64,000 nt of DNA, taken from NCBI GenBank assembly GCA_050180705.1, contig JBFXDX010000016.1:45050-109049 (forward strand). The letters run 5' to 3'. Below are positions 54,124 through 62,213 of the stretch, piece by piece (the first letter of the stretch is position 1; every line of letters starts with the position of its first letter). A model generated the notes under the pieces. That model had not been told where the DNA came from. It did not search any database and was given only the letters and a program-made list of their open reading frames with translations. Made by a program: the position numbers and the translations under genes. The stretch is from SB25 sp050180705. GTDB taxonomy: Bacteria > Bacteroidota > Bacteroidia > Bacteroidales > Tenuifilaceae.

Positions 54124-54289
54124 TTTAGGATTACACAACGAAACAGAGGGTTCTAACAAACAAAACCTGTTAATGGGATTGCGAATCGATTTGTTACCTG
54201 AAAAATGAGAAAAAAAATTGAAAAACAGTCAATAAATGTTTTAAATCAGTTTTTCTCGAGAATAAGTGTATCATTTTAGTACAATATTA

Positions 54290-54320
54290 GGTAATATTTT
54301 AATTTTGTTGCTATTAGAAT
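54290..54320 (+). promoter_or_regulatory. Weak ECF-like site before the sigma gene
   Basis: GGTAATA (54290-54296), 15 bases, TATTAGAAT (54312-54320). The upstream box has one mismatch and the downstream box is poor. Autoregulation is plausible, but the match may be chance. Confidence 0.3.
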
Positions 54321-54339
54321 AAAATGACACCTATAGGTT

Positions 54340-54918
54340 ATGAGAGAATTTACTGATGAAGAAATAGTTGATTGCTTAAGAAACAGACAAAGTCATGTTG
54401 TTAGGTATTTATCGGATAGATACTTACCAATGATTCGACTCATGGTACACCAAGCAGGAGGATCGCCAGACGATGCTAAAGATATTTTTCAGGATGGACT
54501 AATCATAATGATTGAAAAGATTGACAAGGATGACTTTGTACTTACGTGTAAGTTCAAAACATTTCTTTTCAGTGTCTGCAAAAACCTATGGCGAAGTGTT
54601 ATTGAAAAGCGAAGGGCTGCAGCAAATTATCTCAATCGAAAGTTGGACGATTCTTCAACAAACGATTTCACAGAGGAATTCGATTATAAAGTATATCAAG
54701 AGTTATTTTATGATATTTTTGAAACTCTAGATCCTGTATGTCAGCAAATTCTTAAACTTTACTGGCAAGAGTACTCCCCAAAGGAGATAGCCGAAAAACT
54801 AGGCTACACCTATGGATATATAAGAAAAAAGAAGTGCGAATGCCAAGCAGAACTTATCAGTAAAATCCAAAATCACCCCGATTACAAGCTAATCAAAAAA
54901 ACAGAAACTAGCTTTTAG
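54340..54918 (+). CDS. ECF-type RNA polymerase sigma factor
   Basis: A 192-residue sigma factor with only regions 2 and 4. Region 2 spans residues 5-95 (VVRYLSDRYLPMIRLMVHQAGGSPDDAKDIFQDGLIIMIE and CKFKTFLFSVCKNLWRSVI). Region 4 spans about 125-185 (LDPVCQQILKLYWQEYSPKEIAEKLGYTYGYIRKKKCECQ). It is followed 33 bases later by a membrane-anchored protein with an anti-sigma layout, as expected for an ECF pair. The repeated GGTAACA-N15-TTATAAAAC motif around it is the likely target (inference). Confidence 0.93.
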   Translation: MREFTDEEIVDCLRNRQSHVVRYLSDRYLPMIRLMVHQAGGSPDDAKDIFQDGLIIMIEKIDKDDFVLTCKFKTFLFSVCKNLWRSVIEKRRAAANYLNRKLDDSSTNDFTEEFDYKVYQELFYDIFETLDPVCQQILKLYWQEYSPKEIAEKLGYTYGYIRKKKCECQAELISKIQNHPDYKLIKKTETSF

Positions 54919-54951
54919 CCCAAACTTAATAGTTTAACCAAACCCAAACTG

Positions 54952-55968
54952 ATGAAGAATTATACAGAACTTATAACTGAGTACATAGAAGGAAGTCTTT
55001 CTGAAATCGAACGTAAAAAGTTTGAGTCAGAATTAAACCGCAATAAGACTTTACGAGAGCAATACGATTTGCTTAAGCTTGTGAATGAAGTTATGCAAGC
55101 CAAACTTGACATTGACGAAATCAATGAGGAACATAGCCTTCAAAGCATTGATGAGCAAACCAATCAACTTGTGGCTGAATTTAAAAAAGAACCCTCAAAA
55201 TTTAATGATATAAAAATGTTTGTTGAGGATTCCATTTCAAGTTTAGAAGAAATAGAGTTACAGCACATATACCAAGACATTTACGAAAGCAAAGTCGATG
55301 ATGTAACTGCTGAATGGGTTAAGGAGTGGGATAATAGTCAAGGAAACTTCTCGAGTTTGAAATATAATGAAATAAGAAGTTTCATTAATAAAGCGCTCTC
55401 CGAAAATGATAATCACACTATAAGCAAGGAAAGCACAAGAACCATATCATGGTATAAGAATTCATTTATTAGGATTGCGAGTTTATCAGCAGCAGCAACC
55501 CTTGCGCTGTTATTAATGGTTCGAACATTAATAACTCCTGCTAGTCCTGAAAAATTATTTGAATCGAATTATCAACCCTATAGCGCAATTACTTCTGTTA
55601 CCCGAGGTAGCAGTAATTCACAAACAATGAATTACAACGAAGCAATTGTTAATTACCGTCAAGGAAATTACCAGAAGGCCGCTGTGGCATTCGACTTAAT
55701 TCTAAAAAGTGACACATTCAACATAGCGCCACACTTTTTTTCGGGATTATCTCTAATTGAACTTGGTGATTATAGCAAGGCTATATACCATTTAAATAAA
55801 GTAGTACAGAATGATGCTGATTTCTCGATTGAAGCACAATGGTATCTTGGACTGACCTATTTAAAAGTCGGGGATAAAGAAAATGCAACTATTTACTTAA
55901 AGAATTTATCGGATACTCCTGGATACTATCAAGGTAAAGCAACAAAACTACTCGAAGAAATACACTAA
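54952..55968 (+). CDS. Membrane anti-sigma factor with periplasmic TPRs
   Basis: A 338-residue protein. The N-terminus (YTELITEYIEGSLSEIERKKFESELNRNKTLREQYDLLKLV) is the short helical anti-sigma opening, lacking the zinc motif of ZAS domains. A linker is followed by one membrane helix near residues 170-190 (IASLSAAATLALLLMVRTLI). The C-terminal 115 residues form about three TPRs (YNEAIVNYRQGNYQKAAVAFDLIL, YSKAIYHLNKVV). By layout the TPR part is periplasmic and the N-terminus holds the sigma factor. The convergent TPR-CHAT protein is also periplasmic by prediction, so the two may meet there. The pairing is inferred from gene order. Confidence 0.82.
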   Translation: MKNYTELITEYIEGSLSEIERKKFESELNRNKTLREQYDLLKLVNEVMQAKLDIDEINEEHSLQSIDEQTNQLVAEFKKEPSKFNDIKMFVEDSISSLEEIELQHIYQDIYESKVDDVTAEWVKEWDNSQGNFSSLKYNEIRSFINKALSENDNHTISKESTRTISWYKNSFIRIASLSAAATLALLLMVRTLITPASPEKLFESNYQPYSAITSVTRGSSNSQTMNYNEAIVNYRQGNYQKAAVAFDLILKSDTFNIAPHFFSGLSLIELGDYSKAIYHLNKVVQNDADFSIEAQWYLGLTYLKVGDKENATIYLKNLSDTPGYYQGKATKLLEEIH

Positions 55969-55998
55969 ACTATAAGTTTGAAGTCTTAATAAAAGAGT

Positions 55999-58734
55999 TT
56001 ACCGTTTTAATTTTTTATAGGCCAAGCCTCCCAAAAGGAGAATACAAGTAACACCAACTATCCAAAAGTAGTTGGTGTTCTTTTTTACAGGAGATACATC
56101 TCCCATTACTTGATATGCCGACCAATAATAAGGATTAGAATAGGTTGGTGTCGCATTTTTTAAATAATTCAATTTGGCTAATCTCATAGCCCGATTCTTT
56201 TCCATTCCATTGGCCAGATTCCGATAAAAATCTGTAATTATTGGAGAACTTGCCTCATCGTTAACGTCCCACAACGTGTTTACAACAGAAGAGACTCCCG
56301 ACAAAAAGAAGCTTCGAGCTAAACTCATAATACCTTCACCATGATATAAATTTCCAGTTCCAGTATTACATGCACTTAACACAACCATTGGAGACTCTAC
56401 TTTGCTCATGCTAATTTCGTAGTTATACAGCCGACCATCGTCAACTGAATCCGTTGCAGAATCGAATATTAAATATGAGAATTTGGAGTTAACAGTATCG
56501 GTACTAGAGTGCATTGCAAGATGAAATATTGCAGGACTTGTTAATGCACTCTTAAAATTATGCTCAGTGGCCAAACTATTTGCAAAATATTCGCTCTTAA
56601 AACCACGAATTGAATTAACCTCAATCACAGCTCCTTTTAGATCGGGCCTTAGGTTAGTATTCCGATTTGCATAACTTGGCGAAAAAGAGACAACTTTATT
56701 TGTATAAATAGTTTTCTGTGGAAAAATAAACGACGATGAATAAGAATAAGAGATAGAGTAATCTTTAATCAGGTAATCCAACCCATCAAAACCAACATTC
56801 CTATTACTAGGCAGTTCCTTAATAAATGCATCGAAAGGTAGATAGGCAATCTCCTCATCGGGAACAATTATAAACTGAGAGCCTACAATATATTTTTCAA
56901 CAGGTTTTACTAAAATTCTATACATATACGCAAGAGCATCAGTATAGTGTATGGAAAACTCACGAGAGTTACTAAAATCCATTTCGGCAGCAACCTGTTT
57001 AATCACATTTACATTGCTTGCAAAAAGAGAATCTAAATAAATTGACTTATAGTTTATCCCCTCTTTTGATAAAGTAAATATATATAGTTCTCGCCTCTCC
57101 TTGGAATAAGTATGAGGAACAAAGTATTCCACAATGGTTTCGTCTTTTCCAAGACAACTTATCAGTTTTTGAGGCGTTGCTGGTTCAGTTCTATTAATGA
57201 GATCGATATACTGAGACGAAAATTTTTTTATTCTCTCATAAACAAGATCATTACTTCTGTTCAGCTCAAATAGTTTATCTTTCCACAATTCAACCTTCGA
57301 AGAATCTGGTTTTTGCTTTAAAAATTCGTCCTGAATTAATTTATTGTACGAAGAAATCTGAGATTTTAAATTATTGCGTTCAATCAGAATTGAATCTGGT
57401 ACATTCTTACTGTATAAAACTTCATTCTCATTTAACTCATCGCGCAATAATCGCGATTTACTTAAACTTGATAGACTATACATTCTTTCGATGTACTCTT
57501 TTTTATTTGTTCGATTATAAAGTTCCTTCGCAATTTGAATGGCAGCAAGATAGGTATCCTTTTCGTTCTCGGCCAAAAATAGTTTTCCTTCGTAGCTGGA
57601 ATAATCGTTTCTAATCCTGTCGATTAATTGTAGAGCCAAATCTATTGTCTCATTCGCACTCTTCTGAATGCTCAACATTTCGCGTCTATCCTTCTGCTGA
57701 AACGACAACTTCATTAGTGCCTTCGATTTACTCTTTAAATCATCGAGCAGCCCAAAATCAAAAATTGATGAATTGATTGATGGGTTTGAGTAGATGCTTG
57801 AATCGTTAAAATTATTTACAACCGCAGTTAACGACTTTTGGTAATAATTAAGAGCTTCCGAGTAATTGGCCTCATTAAAATAGTGATCGCCAATATGCTT
57901 ATATGCCAACGAAACAAACGGATGCTTACTACCATAATTCTTTAAACAAATCGCAAGTGCTTTTTGATGAATTGTTAATGCATCCTGGGTTCGTCCTACA
58001 GATCTCAAGAAAAGACCATAATCGAATAGCACGCTACTTGTTCTATAGTAATCAACACCATATTCTTTATTAAACCACTTAATACTTAAAAGAAAATTAA
58101 CTTCAGCAGCCTTGTAGTCTTTTACTTTTACATAGATCTTGGCAATATTTAAATAAACAAGAGCTCGTTCTGATAATTCATATTTTTTTTTTAGTTCTAA
58201 ACTTTTTTGTAGGTAAAACAATGCTTTTTTCAGATCATTTATTTCATACAAGGTCAATCCAAGATTCAAATAACCTGTAGATATTTTAAAAAACAAATTA
58301 CGATTTCCCTCTTGTAAATTTTGGTATTGCTTTAATCCTTGATATAAAAACTCTGTTGATTTATCATAATCTTTGATAATGCCATACACTCTAGCTTTAT
58401 TTATATATATATCGCCCAAATCTTCTTTAGAAAAAGAACCATTAACCACTAATTGTTCAGCTAAATTATAGTATGACAAGGCTTTGTCATATCTTCCTAA
58501 GCGATTGTTTATCACTCCAAGATTATTAGAAATAGCAATTATGGATTTTTTGGGGATTGAATCTTTTTGACTTAATATACTCAGTAAGCTCTTTTCTGCA
58601 TTAAAAAAATCACCTTGCTCAAAATATAATTTAAAGTTAACTGTATTCTCTATAAATCTATCCTGAGCCTTTAAGATGCTTATTGGCAATAAAATCAAAT
58701 AAAAAATAAAAAATATACATCTAAATTGGAGCAT
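55999..58734 (-). CDS. Periplasmic TPR-CHAT (caspase-like) protease
   Basis: A 911-residue protein: signal peptide (CIFFIFYLILLPISILKAQ), about 8-9 TPRs (residues 35-330), a helical linker, and a C-terminal CHAT domain (about 560-870). The catalytic dyad is present: His742 in IFHLAMHSSTD and Cys789 in VVLSACNTGTG. A final membrane helix (about 889-907: YFWIVGVTCILLLGGLAY) is followed by basic residues. The protease should thus face the periplasm, anchored at its C-terminus. CHAT proteases are caspase relatives that cleave proteins in response to partners. It ends 30 bases from the end of the anti-sigma gene. A 58-codon GG-motif ORF lies upstream on the same strand; both probably share ECF promoter copy 5. 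Confidence 0.9.
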   Translation of the reverse strand: MLQFRCIFFIFYLILLPISILKAQDRFIENTVNFKLYFEQGDFFNAEKSLLSILSQKDSIPKKSIIAISNNLGVINNRLGRYDKALSYYNLAEQLVVNGSFSKEDLGDIYINKARVYGIIKDYDKSTEFLYQGLKQYQNLQEGNRNLFFKISTGYLNLGLTLYEINDLKKALFYLQKSLELKKKYELSERALVYLNIAKIYVKVKDYKAAEVNFLLSIKWFNKEYGVDYYRTSSVLFDYGLFLRSVGRTQDALTIHQKALAICLKNYGSKHPFVSLAYKHIGDHYFNEANYSEALNYYQKSLTAVVNNFNDSSIYSNPSINSSIFDFGLLDDLKSKSKALMKLSFQQKDRREMLSIQKSANETIDLALQLIDRIRNDYSSYEGKLFLAENEKDTYLAAIQIAKELYNRTNKKEYIERMYSLSSLSKSRLLRDELNENEVLYSKNVPDSILIERNNLKSQISSYNKLIQDEFLKQKPDSSKVELWKDKLFELNRSNDLVYERIKKFSSQYIDLINRTEPATPQKLISCLGKDETIVEYFVPHTYSKERRELYIFTLSKEGINYKSIYLDSLFASNVNVIKQVAAEMDFSNSREFSIHYTDALAYMYRILVKPVEKYIVGSQFIIVPDEEIAYLPFDAFIKELPSNRNVGFDGLDYLIKDYSISYSYSSSFIFPQKTIYTNKVVSFSPSYANRNTNLRPDLKGAVIEVNSIRGFKSEYFANSLATEHNFKSALTSPAIFHLAMHSSTDTVNSKFSYLIFDSATDSVDDGRLYNYEISMSKVESPMVVLSACNTGTGNLYHGEGIMSLARSFFLSGVSSVVNTLWDVNDEASSPIITDFYRNLANGMEKNRAMRLAKLNYLKNATPTYSNPYYWSAYQVMGDVSPVKKNTNYFWIVGVTCILLLGGLAYKKLKR

Positions 58735-58874
58735 AGTTATTGTTTATTTCATATAAACTATGCAATAATACAAAAAAGGATATTCAATAAAACGAACATC
58801 CTTACTATTTAATTAAAAACGAGCATCCAATTTTGGCTACAAATCGAAATTATACAAATAACCTTAATAACTAA

Positions 58875-59051
58875 TTATTTTTTATCAGGGATAGGAATTG
58901 GCATTATGATATCTGAACCCCCATTATCTTCTCCATCGCCTCCACAAATAGATTTCATTGCACTCATATCTAGTTTCTGAGCATTAACCATTAGTAATTC
59001 GAATTTATCTAGAGTATTCACAATTGTTTTTGAGTTGTTTTCACGTTTCAT
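58875..59051 (-). CDS. Small GG-motif peptide upstream of the CHAT gene
   Basis: A 58-codon ORF with an ATG at 59051 and a TAA at 58875-58877. Residues 1-38 look like a leader (helix-forming DKFELLMVNAQKLDMSAMKSI ending in C36-G37-G38). The core is acidic and Gly-rich (DGEDNGGSD) with a Pro/Ile tail (IIMPIPIPDKK). The pattern resembles the Bacteroidetes natural-product precursors with an LS-x-EMK-x-I-x-GG leader. It lies 140 bases upstream of the TPR-CHAT gene on the same strand and 29 bases downstream of putative ECF promoter copy 5. It could be a secreted peptide or the substrate of the protease. No modification enzyme or peptidase-transporter is seen in the window. The ORF is short, so its reality rests on context. 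Confidence 0.65.
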   Translation of the reverse strand: MKRENNSKTIVNTLDKFELLMVNAQKLDMSAMKSICGGDGEDNGGSDIIMPIPIPDKK

Positions 59052-59080
59052 AGCTGTAATAGTTTTAGTTAATTTTTACT

Positions 59081-59111
59081 GTTTCATTCGAATAGAATCG
59101 AAATTGTTACT
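59081..59111 (-). promoter_or_regulatory. Putative ECF promoter, copy 5 (minus strand)
   Basis: Read on the minus strand: AGTAACA (59111-59105), 15 bases, GAATGAAAC (59089-59081). The -10 box deviates in its first bases but keeps AT-n-AAAC, and the spacer is identical to the plus-strand copies. It lies 29 bases upstream of the small peptide ATG and would drive the peptide/CHAT unit. Confidence 0.6.
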
Positions 59112-59212
59112 TTCTTTTACAATAAATTTTCTTTTTATTTCACGGAACAAGAAATAACACAATACAAATCAACACTTTACAATATTACACAAAATAGATA
59201 AAAAAATTTCTT

Positions 59213-59243
59213 GGTAACAATTTATTAACACTTCATATTAAAC
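59213..59243 (+). promoter_or_regulatory. Putative ECF promoter, copy 4
   Basis: GGTAACA (59213-59219), 15 bases, ATATTAAAC (59235-59243). It is 36 bases upstream of the Cys/His-rich small gene at 59280. Confidence 0.65.
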
Positions 59244-59279
59244 ACCAAAACAAGGAAAATAAATTCTAATTAAACATCT

Positions 59280-59528
59280 ATGAGTAAGTACTACCTTGCC
59301 ACAAAACCCAACATAACAGGATTTCACTCTGTTCATAAAGAGGGTTGCCCTTTTTTACAGAAAAAAGGCAAAAGCATCGCATTAGGCGAGTTCGATTCGT
59401 GCAAAGATGCGCTCTGGAAAGCCAAAACGCACCACTGTAACTCTAACGCGTGCATATTTTGCTCTAAAGAAAGTATTTCAATAAACTCCCCCTCAATTTT
59501 TGAATGGAATATGTTTTCCACCTCCTAA
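59280..59528 (+). CDS. Small Cys/His-rich protein
   Basis: An 82-residue protein: SKYYLATKPNITGFHSVHKEGCPFL, then LGEFDSCKDALWKAKTHHCNSNACIFCSKESI. It carries five cysteines and several histidines in a spacing that could bind zinc (H-x-x-H...C, C, C-x4-C-x2-C). I recall many Bacteroidota relatives with the H-x-EGC-FLP...LG-F-SC-x-A pattern, all uncharacterised. Its tail (ISINSPSIFEWNMFSTS) is unlike those. It follows putative ECF promoter copy 4 divergently from the peptide/CHAT unit and is probably part of the same regulon. No signal peptide. Function unknown. Confidence 0.7.
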   Translation: MSKYYLATKPNITGFHSVHKEGCPFLQKKGKSIALGEFDSCKDALWKAKTHHCNSNACIFCSKESISINSPSIFEWNMFSTS

Positions 59529-59621
59529 TTTTCAGGACTTCTTCCCATACTTGTTTCTCGAGCCTTAACAAAATCCTATTAATATTTCATAAATTAGCTA
59601 ATAATTTACATTACACTTAGC

Positions 59622-60251
59622 ATGCAAACTTTGGAAATTAATTGGATTAAGAGTGTTGAACCTTTAATAAAACTATATTCGGGACGAAAACATCCGTTAG
59701 ATTATAACAACAGGTATCAACTTGTAGTGATGATAATTCTATCGGCACAAGATTCCGATAGACATATCAACGATTTGGCGAAAGATTTTTTCAGAGCCTA
59801 TCCAACAATGAATGATCTTGCCAATGCAAGTATTGATGATATCCAAAGGATAATTAGTTCTGTTCGAAATTTCGGGAATAAATCCAGATGGTTATCAAAT
59901 TTGGCTAAAACTATTGGCGATGACAATAACATTCCACACTCGATGGTGGAGTTGATAAAACTTTCTGGCATTGGACGAAAATCGGCCAATGTTATTATCA
60001 GGGAATCGGGCGATAAGGCCGAAGGTATTATTGTCGACCTACATGTTATTAGAGTTGCACCACGATTGGGTATTGCCGAAGGAACTAACCCCGAAAAAAT
60101 TGAAAAACAAATGATGGCAATTTTCCCTCAAAACATATGGAACGATTTAGGAATGGCCATATCATTTTTGGGACGCGAAACATGCCGCCCCACAAATCCT
60201 AAATGCAATGAATGTGTAATGAATACTGTTTGCAAATACTTCAATCAGTAA
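59622..60251 (+). CDS. Endonuclease III-type DNA glycosylase
   Basis: A 209-residue base-excision-repair glycosylase of the HhH-GPD superfamily. The helix-hairpin-helix LSGIGRKSANVII includes the catalytic Lys; the Asp follows in IVDLHVIRVAPRLGI. The C-terminal [4Fe-4S] loop is CRPTNPKCNECVMNTVC. The opening LVVMIILSAQDSDRHINDLAKDFF is the usual family start. Some residues differ from canonical Nth (Asp-Leu-His for Asp-Thr-His), so it may be an Nth-like paralogue rather than the main enzyme. It ends at a strong terminator; what follows is accessory. Confidence 0.9.
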   Translation: MQTLEINWIKSVEPLIKLYSGRKHPLDYNNRYQLVVMIILSAQDSDRHINDLAKDFFRAYPTMNDLANASIDDIQRIISSVRNFGNKSRWLSNLAKTIGDDNNIPHSMVELIKLSGIGRKSANVIIRESGDKAEGIIVDLHVIRVAPRLGIAEGTNPEKIEKQMMAIFPQNIWNDLGMAISFLGRETCRPTNPKCNECVMNTVCKYFNQ

Positions 60252-60269
60252 TAAAGTCTTAAAAAAGCA

Positions 60270-60295
60270 AAGGAGGCCATCAGCCTCCTTTTTTA
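60270..60295 (+). terminator. Intrinsic terminator after the glycosylase gene
   Basis: AAGGAGGC (60270-60277) pairs with GCCTCCTT (60283-60290) over a 5-base loop, with a T-run after it. Confidence 0.92.
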
Positions 60296-60555
60296 TTCCG
60301 TCGGGGTGAACCGACGATCTTGTATGCCTACAAATGGTTTATTATCAATGTTTTGAAAAGAACAATTTCAGTGAGTTCACTATTTGGTTCTCATTTGTTT
60401 TAGGTGAGGAAAAGCCTCTTTGATGAACTTCAAAATCAATACAAATATACGAAAAAGTAATGTATTTGGGTTGCAAAATGCATTAAAAACCTGCAAAATT
60501 AATTGATTATAAGCATTTTATTTAGTGTGATTTGAAATGCTTGGGTCTTGGCATT
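60296..60555. other. Noncoding boundary of the accessory region
   Basis: No ORF is seen. A perfect 6-bp hairpin CGTCGG/CCGACG (60299-60304 and 60311-60316) stands at its left end. This may mark the junction between the core genome and the following cassette, but no direct repeat was identified. Confidence 0.4.
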
Positions 60556-60753
60556 TCAATCGTTAATGTACAGGATGACCTGTTCGGGTGCAAGGCCTGT
60601 GTACCTGCAAAATTCCTCAACACTTACAAACTGATGAGGCGCTTTGCCAAACTGTACCTTGATTCGATTCAACAGTTGCCGACCGTACCGGTTGCTTTTC
60701 CCCGTTATTCGTTGTACATCCTTGGGATAGATTATCATGCGGTTTGTTTTCAT
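60556..60753 (-). CDS. Small helix-rich protein of the accessory cassette
   Basis: About 65 residues from the Met at 60753; an earlier Met at 60810 is in frame, giving 84. It contains RMIIYPKDVQRITGKSNRYGRQLLNRIKVQFGK and FVSVEEFCRYTGLAPEQVI. The second block looks like a helix-turn-helix start. I recall many near-identical small proteins (MI-x-PKDVQ-x-ITGK) in Bacteroidota, of unknown role; a DNA-binding or excisionase-like role is possible. It is divergent from the gene at 60957. The N-terminal extension (KRYAKGVSKSW) is not family-like, so the shorter form is preferred. Confidence 0.6.
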   Translation of the reverse strand: MKTNRMIIYPKDVQRITGKSNRYGRQLLNRIKVQFGKAPHQFVSVEEFCRYTGLAPEQVILYIND

Positions 60754-60956
60754 ATAGTTTTTACCATGAACTATCCATGACTTTGATACGCCTTTAGCAT
60801 ATCGTTTCAATATACAAAATTATTAATTATCAGTAATTAACCGAATTAGGAATGTTTGGTAAAAATGTAACTGTTTTGTGTAATAGCGGAAGTGCTTATT
60901 TTGAAAGAGGTTGCGCTTGGCATAGCTTTGACCATGTTTAACTAAATTTTCGGAAT

Positions 60957-61712
60957 ATGGCAAAACAGAGTGGAATTATTAAACTGGAAGGAACTATTGG
61001 AGATGTTACCTTCTATAAATCGCAGGACGGAATGCTTGCCCGCTCCAAAGGCGGAGTGTCTGCAGATCGAATCCAAAACGACGCTGCTTTTCAACGTACA
61101 CGTGAAAACAACAGCGAGTTTGGACGAGCAGGTAGTGCAGGGAAACTACTGCGATTAACATTCAGAAACTACCTGCTGAATGCTGCTGATAGCAAAATGG
61201 TGAGTAGGTTAACCCAGGCAATGATGGAGGTAGTAAAAGCCGATACGACCAGCACGCGAGGCCAACGAAATGTTCTTGACGGAGAATTGGAACTTCTTGA
61301 AGGATTTGATTTTAACATCGATGGGAAACTTTCCACAACCCTTTTCCTTGCGTACACTGCAACCATTGACCGTGTAACAGGGTTGCTAAACATAGAAATA
61401 CCTGTCTTTGTTCCGGCTAATGCTATTAGCGTACCAGATGGGGCTACACACGTAAGGTTTGTTGCCGGTGGGGCTGCCATTGATTTTGAAAAAGGAACTT
61501 TTGAGTTGGTAACCTCTCAAAGTGCAGATATCTCTGTAACTGCAACACAATCGGATGCCATTACGCTAGCAAATCAACTAGCAGCAAATAGCACAAATCC
61601 ATTGTTTATGGTTCTTGGTGTTGAGTTTTACCAGCAAGTTAACGGTGTGAACTATGCTCTGAAAGGAGGCAAATCGAATGCACTTTGCCTAGTTAAGGTT
61701 TTAGGAATATAA
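60957..61712 (+). CDS. Hypothetical protein of the accessory cassette (recurring Bacteroidota family)
   Basis: A 251-residue soluble protein. It opens KQSGIIKLEGTIGDVTFYKSQDGMLARSKGGVS and continues with a basic helical part (QRTRENNSEFGRAGSAGKLLR, STRGQRNVLDGELELLEGF) and a strand-rich second half ending LALGV-type (FMVLGVEFYQQVNGVNYALKGGKSNALCLVKV). I recall this family being common in Bacteroidota, often in several copies per genome, without a known function. There is no Cys cluster and no signal peptide. It begins an apparent three-gene run with the two small proteins that follow. Confidence 0.75.
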   Translation: MAKQSGIIKLEGTIGDVTFYKSQDGMLARSKGGVSADRIQNDAAFQRTRENNSEFGRAGSAGKLLRLTFRNYLLNAADSKMVSRLTQAMMEVVKADTTSTRGQRNVLDGELELLEGFDFNIDGKLSTTLFLAYTATIDRVTGLLNIEIPVFVPANAISVPDGATHVRFVAGGAAIDFEKGTFELVTSQSADISVTATQSDAITLANQLAANSTNPLFMVLGVEFYQQVNGVNYALKGGKSNALCLVKVLGI

Positions 61713-61722
61713 AGGTTAAGCC

Positions 61723-61977
61723 ATGCCAAGCCCTGAAATTTTTTTCTATTGTTTACTCTCGGTATTACTGGCGATAGTTGCTTACTTTTTGAAGCAATTG
61801 CATTCGGACTTTAAGCGGGTGGAAAAGGATGTTACGGAGGTAAAAGCCACCACTGCTCTTATTAAAGCTGAATTCAAGGGAATTAATGAACTAATGAATC
61901 AACGCATTGAGTTCCTTGAAAAGAGGATTAACCATATTGAATCGATCATATTTAACAATAAAGAATATGGCAAATAA
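61723..61977 (+). CDS. Small membrane-anchored coiled-coil protein
   Basis: An 84-residue protein with one N-terminal membrane helix (IFFYCLLSVLLAIVAYFL) and a coiled coil (residues 25-75: LHSDFKRVEKDVTEVKATTALI...LMNQRIEFLEKRINHIESII). The heptad spacing is clear. It starts 10 bases after the preceding gene and overlaps the next one by 11 bases, so the three are translated as a unit. Holin-like or structural roles are possible, but nothing in the sequence decides. Confidence 0.7.
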   Translation: MPSPEIFFYCLLSVLLAIVAYFLKQLHSDFKRVEKDVTEVKATTALIKAEFKGINELMNQRIEFLEKRINHIESIIFNNKEYGK

Positions 61978-62188
61978 AAACCAGAACATTGTTAAACGAT
62001 TAACCGCTCCCACCCCTAAATTTTTTAAGACTGTTCGCACAGTTGGCTTGTGCCTTGCTGCTGTTGGTGGAGCAATTTTAACAGCCCCTATAGCATTACC
62101 AACATTTATTGTTACAGCAGCGGGTTACCTAACAGTAGCAGGTAGTGTAATGACTGCCGTTGCTCAAGTGACCGTTGAAGGGGAATAG
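61967..62188 (+). CDS. Small hydrophobic membrane protein
   Basis: About 73 residues from the Met at 61967, which overlaps the previous gene and gives a normal basic start (ANKNQNIVKRLTAPTPKFFKT). Two short hydrophobic, Ala/Thr-rich segments follow (VGLCLAAVGGAILTAPIALP and FIVTAAGYLTVAGSVMTAVA). The frame upstream to 61907 lies inside the coiled-coil gene and is not used. It resembles a small pore or holin-like protein; function unknown. A strong terminator follows. Confidence 0.7.
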   Translation: MANKNQNIVKRLTAPTPKFFKTVRTVGLCLAAVGGAILTAPIALPTFIVTAAGYLTVAGSVMTAVAQVTVEGE

Positions 62189-62213
62189 CAACCCTCACCT
62201 TTTTGAGTTTTTG

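Noticed and set aside
54290..54320. Sixth copy of the ECF motif before the sigma gene
   Set aside because: Only the spacer and part of the upstream box fit; the downstream box has three mismatches at the conserved positions, so it is listed as weak and not counted among the five.
60299..60316. Hairpin resembling a tRNA T-arm on the minus strand
   Set aside because: The loop is six bases, not the seven-base TTCRANY loop, and no acceptor or anticodon arm can be built around it.
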